From positions 558,001 through 622,000 of the forward strand of contig NZ_JAHWGH010000014.1 in the NCBI RefSeq assembly GCF_019334305.1: a stretch of 64,000 nucleotides of DNA, in the 5' to 3' direction. The stretch comes from Rossellomorea orangium (GTDB taxonomy: Bacteria; Bacillota; Bacilli; Bacillales; Bacillaceae_B). Of this stretch, positions 43,555-52,230 are shown piece after piece. Each line of letters opens with the position of its first letter. The first letter of the stretch is position 1. The position numbers were made by a program, and so were the translations under genes. The notes under the pieces are model-generated. The model had not been told where the DNA came from and did not search any database. It saw nothing but the letters and a program-made list of their open reading frames with translations.

Positions 43555-44126
43555 TATTCAAAAAACGTCTGATATTTCGTCGCCATTTCGGTCAGTTTGC
43601 CTTCATGTTCGTCAATGAAGGTGGCGACGGCTTTTTTGTCCCAGATGTTTTCCCCTTTTGGGAAGTCGTTGAATTGTTTGGATAGGCCGGCGACCATTTT
43701 GTCCCTGGAAACCGATACCATGGATTCATCGACGGTGAAGTGATATTCTTTCGCATTGGGAACGAGTAGTGTCAGATAAATGGCGTTGTAGTAGAAATTT
43801 TTCCGGTTGACGTTGGTGCCGTCGAACCAGTACTCATTCACATCGCTTTCTGATAGCTTACTTTCTTTCTCATAGCCGTATGTCACCTTCACCATTTCAC
43901 CGGAAAGATCGATTTCCTTGATTGTTTCGCCTCCGGGCAGCTCTTGCAGGATTGCCTGAACTTTAGAGTTATCTCCCACATAGGTTCCGCTATTTTCTTT
44001 TAAAGTATCCAGATTTACATCTTCAATGGAGGTGATATCCGCATCTTTTTCAGGATTCGCGGCACACCCGGTCAACAGAATCATCAAGGTAAGAATCAAC
44101 ATGCCGAATAGTTTATTAAATATCAT
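43554..44126 (-). CDS. DUF4825 family lipoprotein
   Basis: The 190-aa lipoprotein (lipobox LLTGC, Cys near 21) has the DUF4825 pattern: SGTYVGDNSKVQAILQELPGG, KVTYGYE, NAIYLTLLVPNAKEYHF and a C-terminal helical segment. Function of the family is unknown. It has a good RBS (GGAGG) and is a single gene. Confidence 0.78.
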   Translation of the reverse strand: MIFNKLFGMLILTLMILLTGCAANPEKDADITSIEDVNLDTLKENSGTYVGDNSKVQAILQELPGGETIKEIDLSGEMVKVTYGYEKESKLSESDVNEYWFDGTNVNRKNFYYNAIYLTLLVPNAKEYHFTVDESMVSVSRDKMVAGLSKQFNDFPKGENIWDKKAVATFIDEHEGKLTEMATKYQTFFE

Positions 44127-44215
44127 ACTAATCCTCCAGCTCTTCTATTTGTATGTTATACGTATGAACGTTCTTTCAAGTTTCATTTCTTCACTTATAT
44201 TAACATAATTACCCA

Positions 44216-44251
44216 TAAGAAAAACCACCCCGCAGCCTGTACGAGGTGGTA
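44216..44251 (-). terminator. Terminator of the fumarase gene
   Basis: Minus-strand stem ACCACC/GGTGGT with a loop of about 14 bases, followed by TTTTTC, nine bases after the stop. Confidence 0.8.
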
Positions 44252-44259
44252 CTTTCAAC

Positions 44260-45816
44260 TTAGTTAAAAACTTTCTCCTTAAACTGAGCCAGTTTTTCCA
44301 ACGAAGATTTATCAACTTCTTCATGAAGGCTGTTACCATGTGAATCCATCGTCACAACCGCTGTGAAACCTTCCACAGTCAGATGCCACATTGCTTCAGG
44401 AATACCGAATTGCATCAGATCCACTCCGTCTACTCCTTTGATACAATCAGCATAATACTGAGCCGCTCCACCGATGGCATTTAAGTACACTCCGCCATGA
44501 TCTTTCAAGGCAGCAAGGGTTTTCGGTCCCATTCCGCCTTTTCCGATGACGGCACGGATACCGAAACGCTTCATGATATCCCCTTGATAAGGCTCCTCAC
44601 GAATCGATGTTGTCGGGCCAGCCGCTTTCACGTGCCAATTGCCCTCATCGTCCTTCAGCATGACCGGTCCGCAATGGTAGATGATTTGTCCGTCCAGATC
44701 AACCGGTGCATCGTTTTCGCTAAGATGTTTGTGGATTGCGTCACGCCCTGTGTACATGCGGCCGTTGATGTGAACGACGTCCCCCACTTTCAGTTCACGG
44801 ATTTTTTCTTCCGTAATCGGCGCTTCAAGGACCACCACATTCGGCTGTTCATCTGAAGATGCCGCCGCCGTTTCAAGCTCCGCTTCCGACCCTTGAGTAA
44901 GGTCGATTTTTTCGCCTTCCTGATAGAACCACTCTTCAACTCCACCTGTTGCCGCATCAAGCTTCACACCTAAACGGCGGAATGCCCAGCAGTTATACGC
45001 AACGGAAACGAAGAAGCTTGCAGGGATACGATTCATGACTCCCACTTTACAACCAAGAAGCGTCGTTTCCCCGCCGAATCCCATCGTGCCGATTCCAAGC
45101 TCGTTGGCATTGTCCATCACATACTCTTCCAGTTTACGAAGATCTTCATTCGGATTCACATCATCCACGGAACGGAATAATTGTTCTTTGGCAAGATCAT
45201 AACCGGAAGAACGATCCCCACCGATTCCGACACCGATGAATCCTGCGCTGCAGCCTTGACCCTGAGCCTGATACACCGAATGCATCACGCATTTACGGAT
45301 TCCATCGAGGTCACGTCCGGCGCGGCCAAGTCCTTCAAGCTCACATGGAAGGCTGTACTGGATGTTTTTATTTTCACAACCGCCTCCTTTTAAAATCAGG
45401 CGAGCGTCGATATAATCCTTTTCCCACTGCTCGAACTTGATGACAGGCGTCCCAAGGCCAAGATTGTCCCCTGAGTTAGCACCCGTCAAAGAATCTACAG
45501 AGTTTGGACGAAGCTTTCCATCCTTCGTTGCCTGTACCATGGCCGCGTAGATCGCTTCTTTGATCTCAAGCTGATTCACGCCGACCGGTGTTTTTATTTT
45601 AAATGTAGGAAGACCTGTATCCTGACAGATCGGGGATACATTGTCATCCGCCATCTTTACGTTGTTTGAAATGGTGTCCAGACTCATCGCTGCACGGGTT
45701 CCTGCGTTTTCACGGGCTTTCGCCGATCGGATCGCACGTCGTACATCCTTTGGCAGGTTCGTGGATGTTTCCACAATTAAGTCATACATACTTTGCTGAA
45801 AAGTCTCTTTATTCAT
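44260..45816 (-). CDS. Fumarate hydratase, class I (iron-sulphur)
   Basis: The 518-aa class I fumarase interconverts fumarate and malate in the citric acid cycle with a [4Fe-4S] cluster. Likely cluster Cys lie in SPICQDTGLP near 62, GQGCSAGFIG near 187 and LGCKVG near 255. The C-terminal beta domain contains HINGRMYTGRDAIHKHL and GPTTSIREEPYQ. The two-domain full length is intact. It is monocistronic; RBS GAGGGGG. Class I enzymes are oxygen-sensitive, unlike the class II FumC usual in Bacillus. Confidence 0.93.
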   Translation of the reverse strand: MNKETFQQSMYDLIVETSTNLPKDVRRAIRSAKARENAGTRAAMSLDTISNNVKMADDNVSPICQDTGLPTFKIKTPVGVNQLEIKEAIYAAMVQATKDGKLRPNSVDSLTGANSGDNLGLGTPVIKFEQWEKDYIDARLILKGGGCENKNIQYSLPCELEGLGRAGRDLDGIRKCVMHSVYQAQGQGCSAGFIGVGIGGDRSSGYDLAKEQLFRSVDDVNPNEDLRKLEEYVMDNANELGIGTMGFGGETTLLGCKVGVMNRIPASFFVSVAYNCWAFRRLGVKLDAATGGVEEWFYQEGEKIDLTQGSEAELETAAASSDEQPNVVVLEAPITEEKIRELKVGDVVHINGRMYTGRDAIHKHLSENDAPVDLDGQIIYHCGPVMLKDDEGNWHVKAAGPTTSIREEPYQGDIMKRFGIRAVIGKGGMGPKTLAALKDHGGVYLNAIGGAAQYYADCIKGVDGVDLMQFGIPEAMWHLTVEGFTAVVTMDSHGNSLHEEVDKSSLEKLAQFKEKVFN

Positions 45817-45900
45817 CGTTCTCCCCCTCTAAAGATCTCAATAACAGTCGTAATTTTCATACATCATTATACTCCTATAAGAATGAGATTGAAAGGGATT

Positions 45901-46347
45901 TCACAATGGAATTTCCTTCTCGAAATAACATGAAACCTCGTCTTCTTCCATATAAGTAAACCCGTTATTTTGATAAAAACGGATCGCGTCCGCCCACCGC
46001 TTGTTCGTTTCAAGGATGAGCCTGCGTGCGCCGAGGGAGTATGCTTTTTCTTCTAGATGTTGAAGCATGATGCGGCCGAGTCCGCATTTCCTGTAGGGAG
46101 AAAGCACGGACATCCGGACGATTTGATAGGTGTGTTCGGACTCTCTTCTGATCGCGCCGGTACAAATAATTTCGTCCTTCTCTCTTCCTACAAAAAAATG
46201 ATGCTCATTGCCGTCATACTCAAGTGAAATATCATGAATATCGGGATTCAGGCTATGATCGATGAATCCGAACCGTTCGAGGAATCCGGATAGTATCACA
46301 TTTTTCGCCTGCTCGCTTTGGTGTTTTTCGATGGGTGTGATGATCAT
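45901..46347 (-). CDS. GNAT family N-acetyltransferase
   Basis: The 148-aa protein has the GNAT acetyl-CoA loop RKCGLGRIMLQHLEEKA near 86-102, followed by LGARRLILETN and a C-terminal RFYQNNGFTYM motif. The substrate is unknown. ATG 46347 follows AAAGGAGCG at a rather long spacing; the in-frame extension to 46440 has no ribosome site. Confidence 0.85.
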   Translation of the reverse strand: MIITPIEKHQSEQAKNVILSGFLERFGFIDHSLNPDIHDISLEYDGNEHHFFVGREKDEIICTGAIRRESEHTYQIVRMSVLSPYRKCGLGRIMLQHLEEKAYSLGARRLILETNKRWADAIRFYQNNGFTYMEEDEVSCYFEKEIPL

Positions 46348-46489
46348 GGGGTGTCGCTCCTTTAATAGATAGTGTTGTATTAAAGTTAGACATATTGGGG
46401 GAGAAATCCTGCTTGTGCATTCTTGTCTTAGGGGGTGCATAGGATGGAAGATGGGAGTATCGACCTTTGTGAGGACTTTATCACCACCA

Positions 46490-46502
46490 AGGTCCGTCCC
46501 TC
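46490..46502. repeat. AGGTCCGTCCCTC element, single copy
   Basis: The exact 13-mer directly abuts the terminator T tract (minus strand) of the SE1561 gene. Confidence 0.85.
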
Positions 46503-46532
46503 AAAAAAATAAGAGCCCCACGAAGGACTCTT
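46503..46532 (-). terminator. Terminator of the SE1561 gene
   Basis: Minus-strand stem AAGAGTCC/GGGGCTCTT with a five-base TTCGT loop and seven T residues. Confidence 0.88.
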
Positions 46533-46713
46533 ACTCACTCTTCTTAAATTGCTCGCATTTTACTTCTATATCATCGATCATGGCGATCAGGCGATCGATA
46601 TCGTCAATGTCCGCTTGTTCAGGGTCGATCGAGTCCAGAACGTCGACGAACAGGTTCAGGCGCTGTTTTAAATAACTTACTTGTGAGTCTTTATCATTGA
46701 TAGCTTTACCCAA
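46531..46713 (-). CDS. SE1561 family small protein
   Basis: The 60-aa acidic helical protein (SYLKQRLNLFVDVLDSIDPEQ then IDRLIAMIDDIEVKCEQFKK) matches the SE1561 family of short Firmicutes proteins of unknown function. It starts at TTG 46713 after AAAGGAGAG. It is divergent from yfkAB. Confidence 0.85.
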   Translation of the reverse strand: MGKAINDKDSQVSYLKQRLNLFVDVLDSIDPEQADIDDIDRLIAMIDDIEVKCEQFKKSE

Positions 46714-46828
46714 GAGTTCTCTCTCCTTTCAATACGTTTACTATGGTAACCAATAACTTTCCGATTGACAAGGGCTGACCCTTTCTCAATAATGGATAGA
46801 TGACCTAATCATAAAGGAGCTTTTACGA

Positions 46829-47959
46829 ATGAAAACTGATACTCTCTCCAAGAAAATGTCCATCGACCATGATCCTTGGGAGGCTTATTTAGATGTGGAT
46901 GAGCACGGTGATATCACGCTTTCCAATATCGAATTCACCACCACGACGCTCTGTAACATGAGATGTGAGCACTGTGCCGTCGGTTACACCCTTTCACCGA
47001 AGGACCCGAGCGCACTGCCCATCGAACAGATTCTCGGAAAACTTGATGATATCAAGACTCTACGTTCCCTTAGTATTACCGGTGGGGAGCCGATGATGTC
47101 CAAGAAATCCGTAGAAAATTATGTGTTACCTCTACTCAAGTATGCACATTCCAGAGGCGTACATACCCAAATTAACTCGAATCTGACACTGGATCTTGAT
47201 CGCTATTTAATGATAGCACCGTACCTCGATGTCCTGCACATCTCACATAACTGGGGAACGATCGATGAATTCATCGATGTCGGATTTGCCAATATGGAGC
47301 GGAAACCAACCAGGGAGCAGCGCCGGAAATTGTTTGACCGCATGATTGAAAACAGCCGTGCACTATCTGAACATGGAGTACTCGTTTCGGCGGAAACCAT
47401 GTTAAATAAAAACACTCTGCCTTACCTAGAAAAAATCCACCGGCAGGTAGTCGATGAGATGAAATGTGGTCGTCACGAAATTCATCCGATGTATCCATCC
47501 GACTTTGCTTCGAGCCTTGAGACTCTTTCATTAGAAGAAACTCGGGACGCCATCCGGGATATTCTTGCGTTCCGTGATGAGAATGTGTGGATGCTGTTCG
47601 GAACTCTGCCTTTCTACCCTTGCAGTTCTTCACAAGAAGATTTGGACCTTCTGAAGGAACTTTACTCGGCAAAAAAGGTGAGCGTCCGAAATGACCCGGA
47701 CGGCCGTTCCCGTCTGAACGTGAACATCTTTACAGGAGACGTCATCGTCACGGACTTCGGTGACACCCCTCCTCTCGGAAATATCACGAACGATACACTT
47801 CCGGACATTTTTGAAAAGTGGAAAGAGCAGCCACTCGCGAAAGAACTGAACTGCCATTGTCCAATGGCCCGCTGCCTTGGACCGAACGTGCTTGTTAAGT
47901 CGATGTATTATCAGGATGTGGACTTTTCGAAGCGTGAAGCGAAGATTTCCCGTTCATAA
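46829..47959 (+). CDS. yfkAB: Radical SAM/CxCxxxxC motif protein YfkAB
   Basis: The 376-aa radical SAM protein has the cluster motif CNMRCEHC near 42-49, SITGGEP near 90 and a C-terminal auxiliary motif CHCPMARC near 345-352, the CxCxxxxC that gives the family its name. In B. subtilis it is split or annotated as yfkA/yfkB; here it is a single intact frame. The reaction is unknown. RBS AAAGGAG and its own terminator. Confidence 0.9.
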   Translation: MKTDTLSKKMSIDHDPWEAYLDVDEHGDITLSNIEFTTTTLCNMRCEHCAVGYTLSPKDPSALPIEQILGKLDDIKTLRSLSITGGEPMMSKKSVENYVLPLLKYAHSRGVHTQINSNLTLDLDRYLMIAPYLDVLHISHNWGTIDEFIDVGFANMERKPTREQRRKLFDRMIENSRALSEHGVLVSAETMLNKNTLPYLEKIHRQVVDEMKCGRHEIHPMYPSDFASSLETLSLEETRDAIRDILAFRDENVWMLFGTLPFYPCSSSQEDLDLLKELYSAKKVSVRNDPDGRSRLNVNIFTGDVIVTDFGDTPPLGNITNDTLPDIFEKWKEQPLAKELNCHCPMARCLGPNVLVKSMYYQDVDFSKREAKISRS

Positions 47960-47971
47960 TGAAGATCGAAG

Positions 47972-47999
47972 CCCAAATCTGTTGTGGATTTGGGTTTTT
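47972..47999 (+). terminator. yfkAB terminator
   Basis: CCCAAATC/GATTTGGG with a seven-base loop, then TTTTTC. Confidence 0.88.
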
Positions 48000-48082
48000 C
48001 CTTTGGTACCACACTAAAGGTAAACTCGTACCACTAATAACCAAACACGTGCCACATTGGAATATCTCAATTCCTCCACTTA

Positions 48083-48095
48083 AGGTCCGTCCCTC
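48083..48095. repeat. AGGTCCGTCCCTC element, single copy
   Basis: Exact 13-mer in the yfkAB/57-aa gene gap, in the same orientation as the copy 63 bases downstream. Confidence 0.85.
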
Positions 48096-48145
48096 AAAAC
48101 CAACCCCAAAACCCTTATATAACAACGTTTCCCCACCAAAAAGCA

Positions 48146-48158
48146 AGGTCCGTCCCTC
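48146..48158. repeat. AGGTCCGTCCCTC element, single copy
   Basis: Exact 13-mer, 63 bases from the previous copy and close to the terminator T tract of the 57-aa gene. Confidence 0.85.
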
Positions 48159-48172
48159 AACTTCTTCTTCTC

Positions 48173-48212
48173 AAAAAAAAACACTACGGATCTTCATCCG
48201 AAGTGTTTTTTA
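48173..48212 (-). terminator. Terminator of the 57-aa membrane protein gene
   Basis: Minus-strand ACACT-TCGGAT/ATCCGT-AGTGT hairpin followed by nine T residues, overlapping the stop codon. Confidence 0.88.
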
Positions 48213-48383
48213 TCCAATGGGTTCGCGGTCGTTGTTGGTGGTGATTTTATCAAGTGCCGGATCCATGACGTTGTATTTTTGTTTTTTGATTTCTGCATAG
48301 ATCTTAGCTCTTCTTGCACCGAACCATACGCGTAATGTGATGAAAGCAATTAATAGACCTCCAAAAATAAGTAAATAATCCAT
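48210..48383 (-). CDS. Small membrane protein, 57 aa
   Basis: ATG 48383, preceded by GGAGGAGAGG, opens a 57-codon frame. The first 18 residues are hydrophobic (MDYLLIFGGLLIAFITLRVW), followed by a basic stretch (GARRAKIYAEIKKQK) and a polar tail. It has its own strong terminator. It is a good candidate for a real single-helix membrane protein; no family is recognised. Confidence 0.65.
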   Translation of the reverse strand: MDYLLIFGGLLIAFITLRVWFGARRAKIYAEIKKQKYNVMDPALDKITTNNDREPIG

Positions 48384-48442
48384 TGTACCTCTCCTCCAAT
48401 TCAGAATATTCTAATTATTATAACATATTAAAGTGAATAATA

Positions 48443-48480
48443 AAAGAGTGAAATAAGGATTTACCCGATTTCACTCTTCT
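48443..48480 (-). terminator. yfkD terminator
   Basis: Minus-strand AGAGTGAAAT/ATTTCACTCT hairpin followed by a T-rich tract. Confidence 0.85.
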
Positions 48481-48488
48481 TTAAACAT

Positions 48489-49337
48489 TTATCTTGGTGT
48501 TTCGCTTGCCATGAAGCCGAAATGGACGTGATCCTGAACCGGAATCCACGCTCCAACTCCTTGTGACGTAACGTTTTTTACGACGATGGAGCGTTTGGTT
48601 CCTTTCATGACGAGGTACACTTCCCCATATGTCACTTTTCCTTTTTCGTTGATGGCAGGTGCGTATGCATATAAGTAACCAAGTCGTTTAGGTGAGATAT
48701 TGTACACCTGGTCCTTCTTCGTCCCTGCCCCTACGATGGTTTGAAAGGCAAGGGGCAACTTGGATTTATCCATGGCTTTGATGAGCATCATTTTTTCCAC
48801 ATCATCAGCATGGGGTACTTTCGCTGTCAATCCACCCTTCACGACTTTCTGTGCTTCTTGGACGTAGTGTATCTGGTAATTGTTTTTTCCTCCGCGGTTA
48901 TCGAAGTAATTGGTATTGACCTTCTGGTATTCCCAGTTCGGGGAGGTTTCCGTTGATGCATAGTTCAGGGGCCATTCCCCGAGATAAATAGTGGCACGAA
49001 GTCCAATTGTCGGTGCTTTATTGACCGTGGACTCATTCAGCATGCGGATCAGGTTCGGATTTTCGATTCTCACATTGGAGGTTTCGATCAGTTCCTGACT
49101 CCATTCGCTTGGTTGAAGATACGGCTGATCCTGAGTGGAGTTCGGGTACGTATTTTCCTTGGCGATATTTAAAACTGAATTAGGGATTTTTACGCTGGTA
49201 TCTTCCTTTGCCTTGGGAGCTTTCTCCGCTTCTTTTGGTTTTTCATTTGACTTTTTAGGACTGCTTTCAGCATGTATGCCTGTTGTTGCAACAAAAAATG
49301 CGAGAATGACCATAAGAACAGTGCGCATTATTTTCAT
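48489..49337 (-). CDS. yfkD: YfkD family secreted protein
   Basis: The 282-aa protein has a signal peptide (about 1-24, ending near IHAES), a Lys/Glu/Pro-rich linker (KKSNEKPKEAEKAPKAKED) and the YfkD domain with NTYPNSTQDQPYLQPSEWSQ, YLGEWPLNY and a C-terminal VGAWIPVQDHVHFGF. Function is unknown in B. subtilis too. ATG 49337 follows AAAGGAG. Gene neighbours (yfkAB, yfkE, yfkF) keep the B. subtilis order. Confidence 0.88.
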   Translation of the reverse strand: MKIMRTVLMVILAFFVATTGIHAESSPKKSNEKPKEAEKAPKAKEDTSVKIPNSVLNIAKENTYPNSTQDQPYLQPSEWSQELIETSNVRIENPNLIRMLNESTVNKAPTIGLRATIYLGEWPLNYASTETSPNWEYQKVNTNYFDNRGGKNNYQIHYVQEAQKVVKGGLTAKVPHADDVEKMMLIKAMDKSKLPLAFQTIVGAGTKKDQVYNISPKRLGYLYAYAPAINEKGKVTYGEVYLVMKGTKRSIVVKNVTSQGVGAWIPVQDHVHFGFMASETPR

Positions 49338-49530
49338 TAATTTGACTCCTTTCAATCTTAGCTTAAGGGTTTGCCGTTAGTTTTTCCTAGAAGCCTCGCC
49401 TTATCCAAAAAACTTTATTTGAAAGAATATTTACAAAATTCTAATTTTATTTTATACTAATTTATGAAGAGAAAACGTTAGGCTTCTCCTACAAAGCATA
49501 CTGACGTTTTCAATCATTCCTACATTCCCT

Positions 49531-49574
49531 AAAAAAAGCAGTGAAATCCTTTGACGGATTTCACTGCTTTTTTA
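49531..49574 (-). terminator. Terminator of the repeat-protein gene
   Basis: Minus-strand GCAGTGAAATCC/GGATTTCACTGC hairpin followed by seven T residues, overlapping the stop codon. Confidence 0.92.
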
Positions 49575-52097
49575 GTCGTCACATGAACAATGAAGATCGA
49601 TGCAATATGGCTTGGAAACGATCTTCTTTCCTTCCCATAAGATGAATGCTCTGACGGTGATACTTTCATTCATTCCGTGCTTAGGGTTTATGTCTGTTGA
49701 ATATCCCCCATCTTCTTTTGTCATAGTTGGATTTGGCTTGATGATACGCTTCAACTGTTCTTCCAACACTTCAAAGAATACCTCTACATTTTCAAGGGGA
49801 GACTCATCGCATATTACTTTCCCCGTTATACATGCTCCATCGCAGTCCACCATATCAGGAGCACATAGGGTCAATTCCGGTTTCCTGCATATTTCGCATC
49901 CGGCCCATGCAAAAGCTCTATCTGTAATCATCCTGCCTTCCACTGAAGCACTCGCGAAAAGTGGGATGTCTTGAAAAGTGGTATTTGGAGGGACTGAAGC
50001 TTCACTGGAAAACCTACCGTTGCCATCTGTTGTGACAATCCTATCCGAAAATTGAAGAATGGGGCTGTTTAAGATGACTTCTACATCGGCAAGGGGTATA
50101 CCGTCACACAACACTTCCCCCTTCACTTTTCCGCAGCAATCAATACTGTCTATTTTATCGAGTTTGATCTTCGGGTGCTGACATGTGCAACGAATTCTGA
50201 CCTTTTTCGTTTCAGCTGCCATTTCCATCCCTTTGATTTCAGCCGTTGCCTGAACCTCGGCTTCTTTCGATACATGTGAATCAGGGATCAGCCTTGCTTC
50301 ATACTCTCCATTATCATTTGTTTTCAAGCTATTAGGGGTTATAGTACCCACATCTGGTGTAATCTTCAGCTTGATATCAACACCGGCAACCGGCTTTCCT
50401 TCACAAGTGAATTTCCCCGTAATAGGCGCACCACAGCATTCGATGCAGTCCGGTACGCAGAGGGTCAGCTTCGGTTTTTCACAAGTGAGACAACCGGCAC
50501 GAACGAACACCATTTCAGAAACCGCTATTCCATCTACCGTGGCTGTTGCTGTAAATGGCACCTCCCTAAATGGTGTATTCGGTGGAACGAAAGCAATGGT
50601 TGAGAATTCGCCGGTTTCATCTGTGACCACGACCGCAGGCTTGAACGTTATCACTGGGCTTGAAAGAGTGACTTGCTGATTCGCCAGTGGAAATCCTTCA
50701 CATGAGAGATAACCTGCAATGATTCCTTTACAGTTAAGTTTTTTTATTTTCTGGATATGAATCTTCGGATGTTTACAGCGACAATCAATGGTGACCTCTC
50801 CAGACGCTACAACCTGCTCCCCTTCAACCGTTGCTTTTGCTTTGATTAAAATGGTTTCCTGGAATCCGAGTCGTGGCCTGATCATGGTGACATATCTTCC
50901 ATCTTCATCGGTGAATGCCGGATTAGGATCCACCTCCACTCCATCAGGTGTCGAGGAGATGACGGTAAATAATATTCTGGCACGCTGAATGGGTTTGCCA
51001 TCGCATGTCAGCCTTCCGAACAGTTTCGCTCCTTCACAGGTGACAGTATCACACGGAACTTCAAGCGTTAACTTTGGCTTTCGGCACTTTTTACAACCTG
51101 CTATTACGGTATCACTGTCACTGATGGTTTTGCCATCAATTTCTGCTGTTGCTGTATAGGACGCCGTTTGAAACGGTGTTCCTTTTTTCACAGTGACAAC
51201 AGAAGAAAATCTTCCGTCTTCATCCGTTATTGGTTCCGGAGTCTGGAACATCAGAACGGATGAACCCGTCAATGTGACCGGAATATTGGCCTGAGGAACA
51301 CCATCACAGGTGACTTTGCCTGATACGGTTGCCTGGCAGTCGATTTTTTTCAGCTTCTTTAGCTTGATTGATGGATTCTTACATTTCACACAGCGTACTA
51401 CCACCTCCCTCGTTTCCGAGCACACCTTTTTCCCTCCAATTTTTGTCACAGCCGTAATGCGAATGGTTTCATTTACATCAGGAAACGGGACCAGAGTCGC
51501 CGTGTATCTTCCATCACTCTGTGTAATGGCAGGATTGGGAGTGATGACGACCCGGTTGGATTCGGATTCGATGATGAAGGTGATGGCTGCATTTCCGATT
51601 GCAAGCCCATCGCACAATAGCCTTCCCTTGATCTTTGTTCCCTTACAGCCGACAGGACAAGGAATGGGATCTAGCGAGAGGTCAGGATCTTTACATTTGA
51701 TACAGTCCACTCTTACAGAAATGGAATCACTGATAGTCTTTCCGATGACGACAGCCGTTGCCGTAACGATGACATTCGGTGTAATCGGCGTCCCTGGTGC
51801 CACGGTCACCTTCGTCGAAAAACGCCCCGTGCTGTCGGTGACCGGTGTCGGATCATCAAAGTCCAGAAGATCCATACGCGAAGATGTCAAAGTGACCGTC
51901 ACACCTTGAAGGGGCTGAAAATCACACAATACTCTTCCGCTGATGATGCCTTTACAGCTGATGATACCGATATCGTCTAATTGTATGGTTGGATTTTTAC
52001 ACCCTTTAAAGGGAAAGATCCCTTGACATCCTCTAGGCGGTAAATCCATTTTGCAATCGATGACTTTACCGTTCGTCGGTTTTTTCTTTTTTTTCAT
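49572..52097 (-). CDS. Large cysteine-rich protein of eight Ig/CnaB-like repeats
   Basis: This 841-aa protein has a basic N-terminus (MKKKKKPTNG) and no signal peptide, membrane helix or anchor. From residue about 32 it is built of eight units of about 100 residues in strict alternation A-B-A-B-A-B-A-B. Each begins near CK-P and contains a second Cys pair (C-G...G-V-CDG-P). A units read VTLTS, PITDEDGRFSS, GTPF and AGC. B units read PNP-TDEDGRY, LV/IRP, C. The folds look like carboxypeptidase-regulatory or invasin/Ig-like beta sandwiches. Over 40 Cys in a protein lacking an export signal suggests a disulphide-linked spore coat or exosporium component, but this is inference. ATG 52097 follows AAAGGA; in-frame ATG 52106 abuts it. 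It sits inside the yfkD-yfkE pair. Confidence 0.75.
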   Translation of the reverse strand: MKKKKKPTNGKVIDCKMDLPPRGCQGIFPFKGCKNPTIQLDDIGIISCKGIISGRVLCDFQPLQGVTVTLTSSRMDLLDFDDPTPVTDSTGRFSTKVTVAPGTPITPNVIVTATAVVIGKTISDSISVRVDCIKCKDPDLSLDPIPCPVGCKGTKIKGRLLCDGLAIGNAAITFIIESESNRVVITPNPAITQSDGRYTATLVPFPDVNETIRITAVTKIGGKKVCSETREVVVRCVKCKNPSIKLKKLKKIDCQATVSGKVTCDGVPQANIPVTLTGSSVLMFQTPEPITDEDGRFSSVVTVKKGTPFQTASYTATAEIDGKTISDSDTVIAGCKKCRKPKLTLEVPCDTVTCEGAKLFGRLTCDGKPIQRARILFTVISSTPDGVEVDPNPAFTDEDGRYVTMIRPRLGFQETILIKAKATVEGEQVVASGEVTIDCRCKHPKIHIQKIKKLNCKGIIAGYLSCEGFPLANQQVTLSSPVITFKPAVVVTDETGEFSTIAFVPPNTPFREVPFTATATVDGIAVSEMVFVRAGCLTCEKPKLTLCVPDCIECCGAPITGKFTCEGKPVAGVDIKLKITPDVGTITPNSLKTNDNGEYEARLIPDSHVSKEAEVQATAEIKGMEMAAETKKVRIRCTCQHPKIKLDKIDSIDCCGKVKGEVLCDGIPLADVEVILNSPILQFSDRIVTTDGNGRFSSEASVPPNTTFQDIPLFASASVEGRMITDRAFAWAGCEICRKPELTLCAPDMVDCDGACITGKVICDESPLENVEVFFEVLEEQLKRIIKPNPTMTKEDGGYSTDINPKHGMNESITVRAFILWEGKKIVSKPYCIDLHCSCDD

Positions 52098-52190
52098 GCT
52101 ACTCATTCCTTTGCACAGAAACTCTCTTGGTATCTTATTCAGAAATGAGTAGGCGGTTCTCACAAAATGATTTCCTTGTTCTTTTCAATA

Positions 52191-52228
52191 GAAAAAGCCC
52201 CTGCAGGGAAACTGCCGAGGCTTTATTA
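52191..52228 (-). terminator. yfkE terminator
   Basis: Minus-strand imperfect stem AAGCC...GGGGCTT followed by a TTTTTC tract just past the stop. Confidence 0.75.
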
Positions 52229-52230
52229 GA

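Noticed and set aside
51310..51909. 199-aa plus-strand open frame
   Set aside because: A shadow of the repeat-rich gene on the opposite strand; the Thr/Ser-rich translation reflects the repeat codons.
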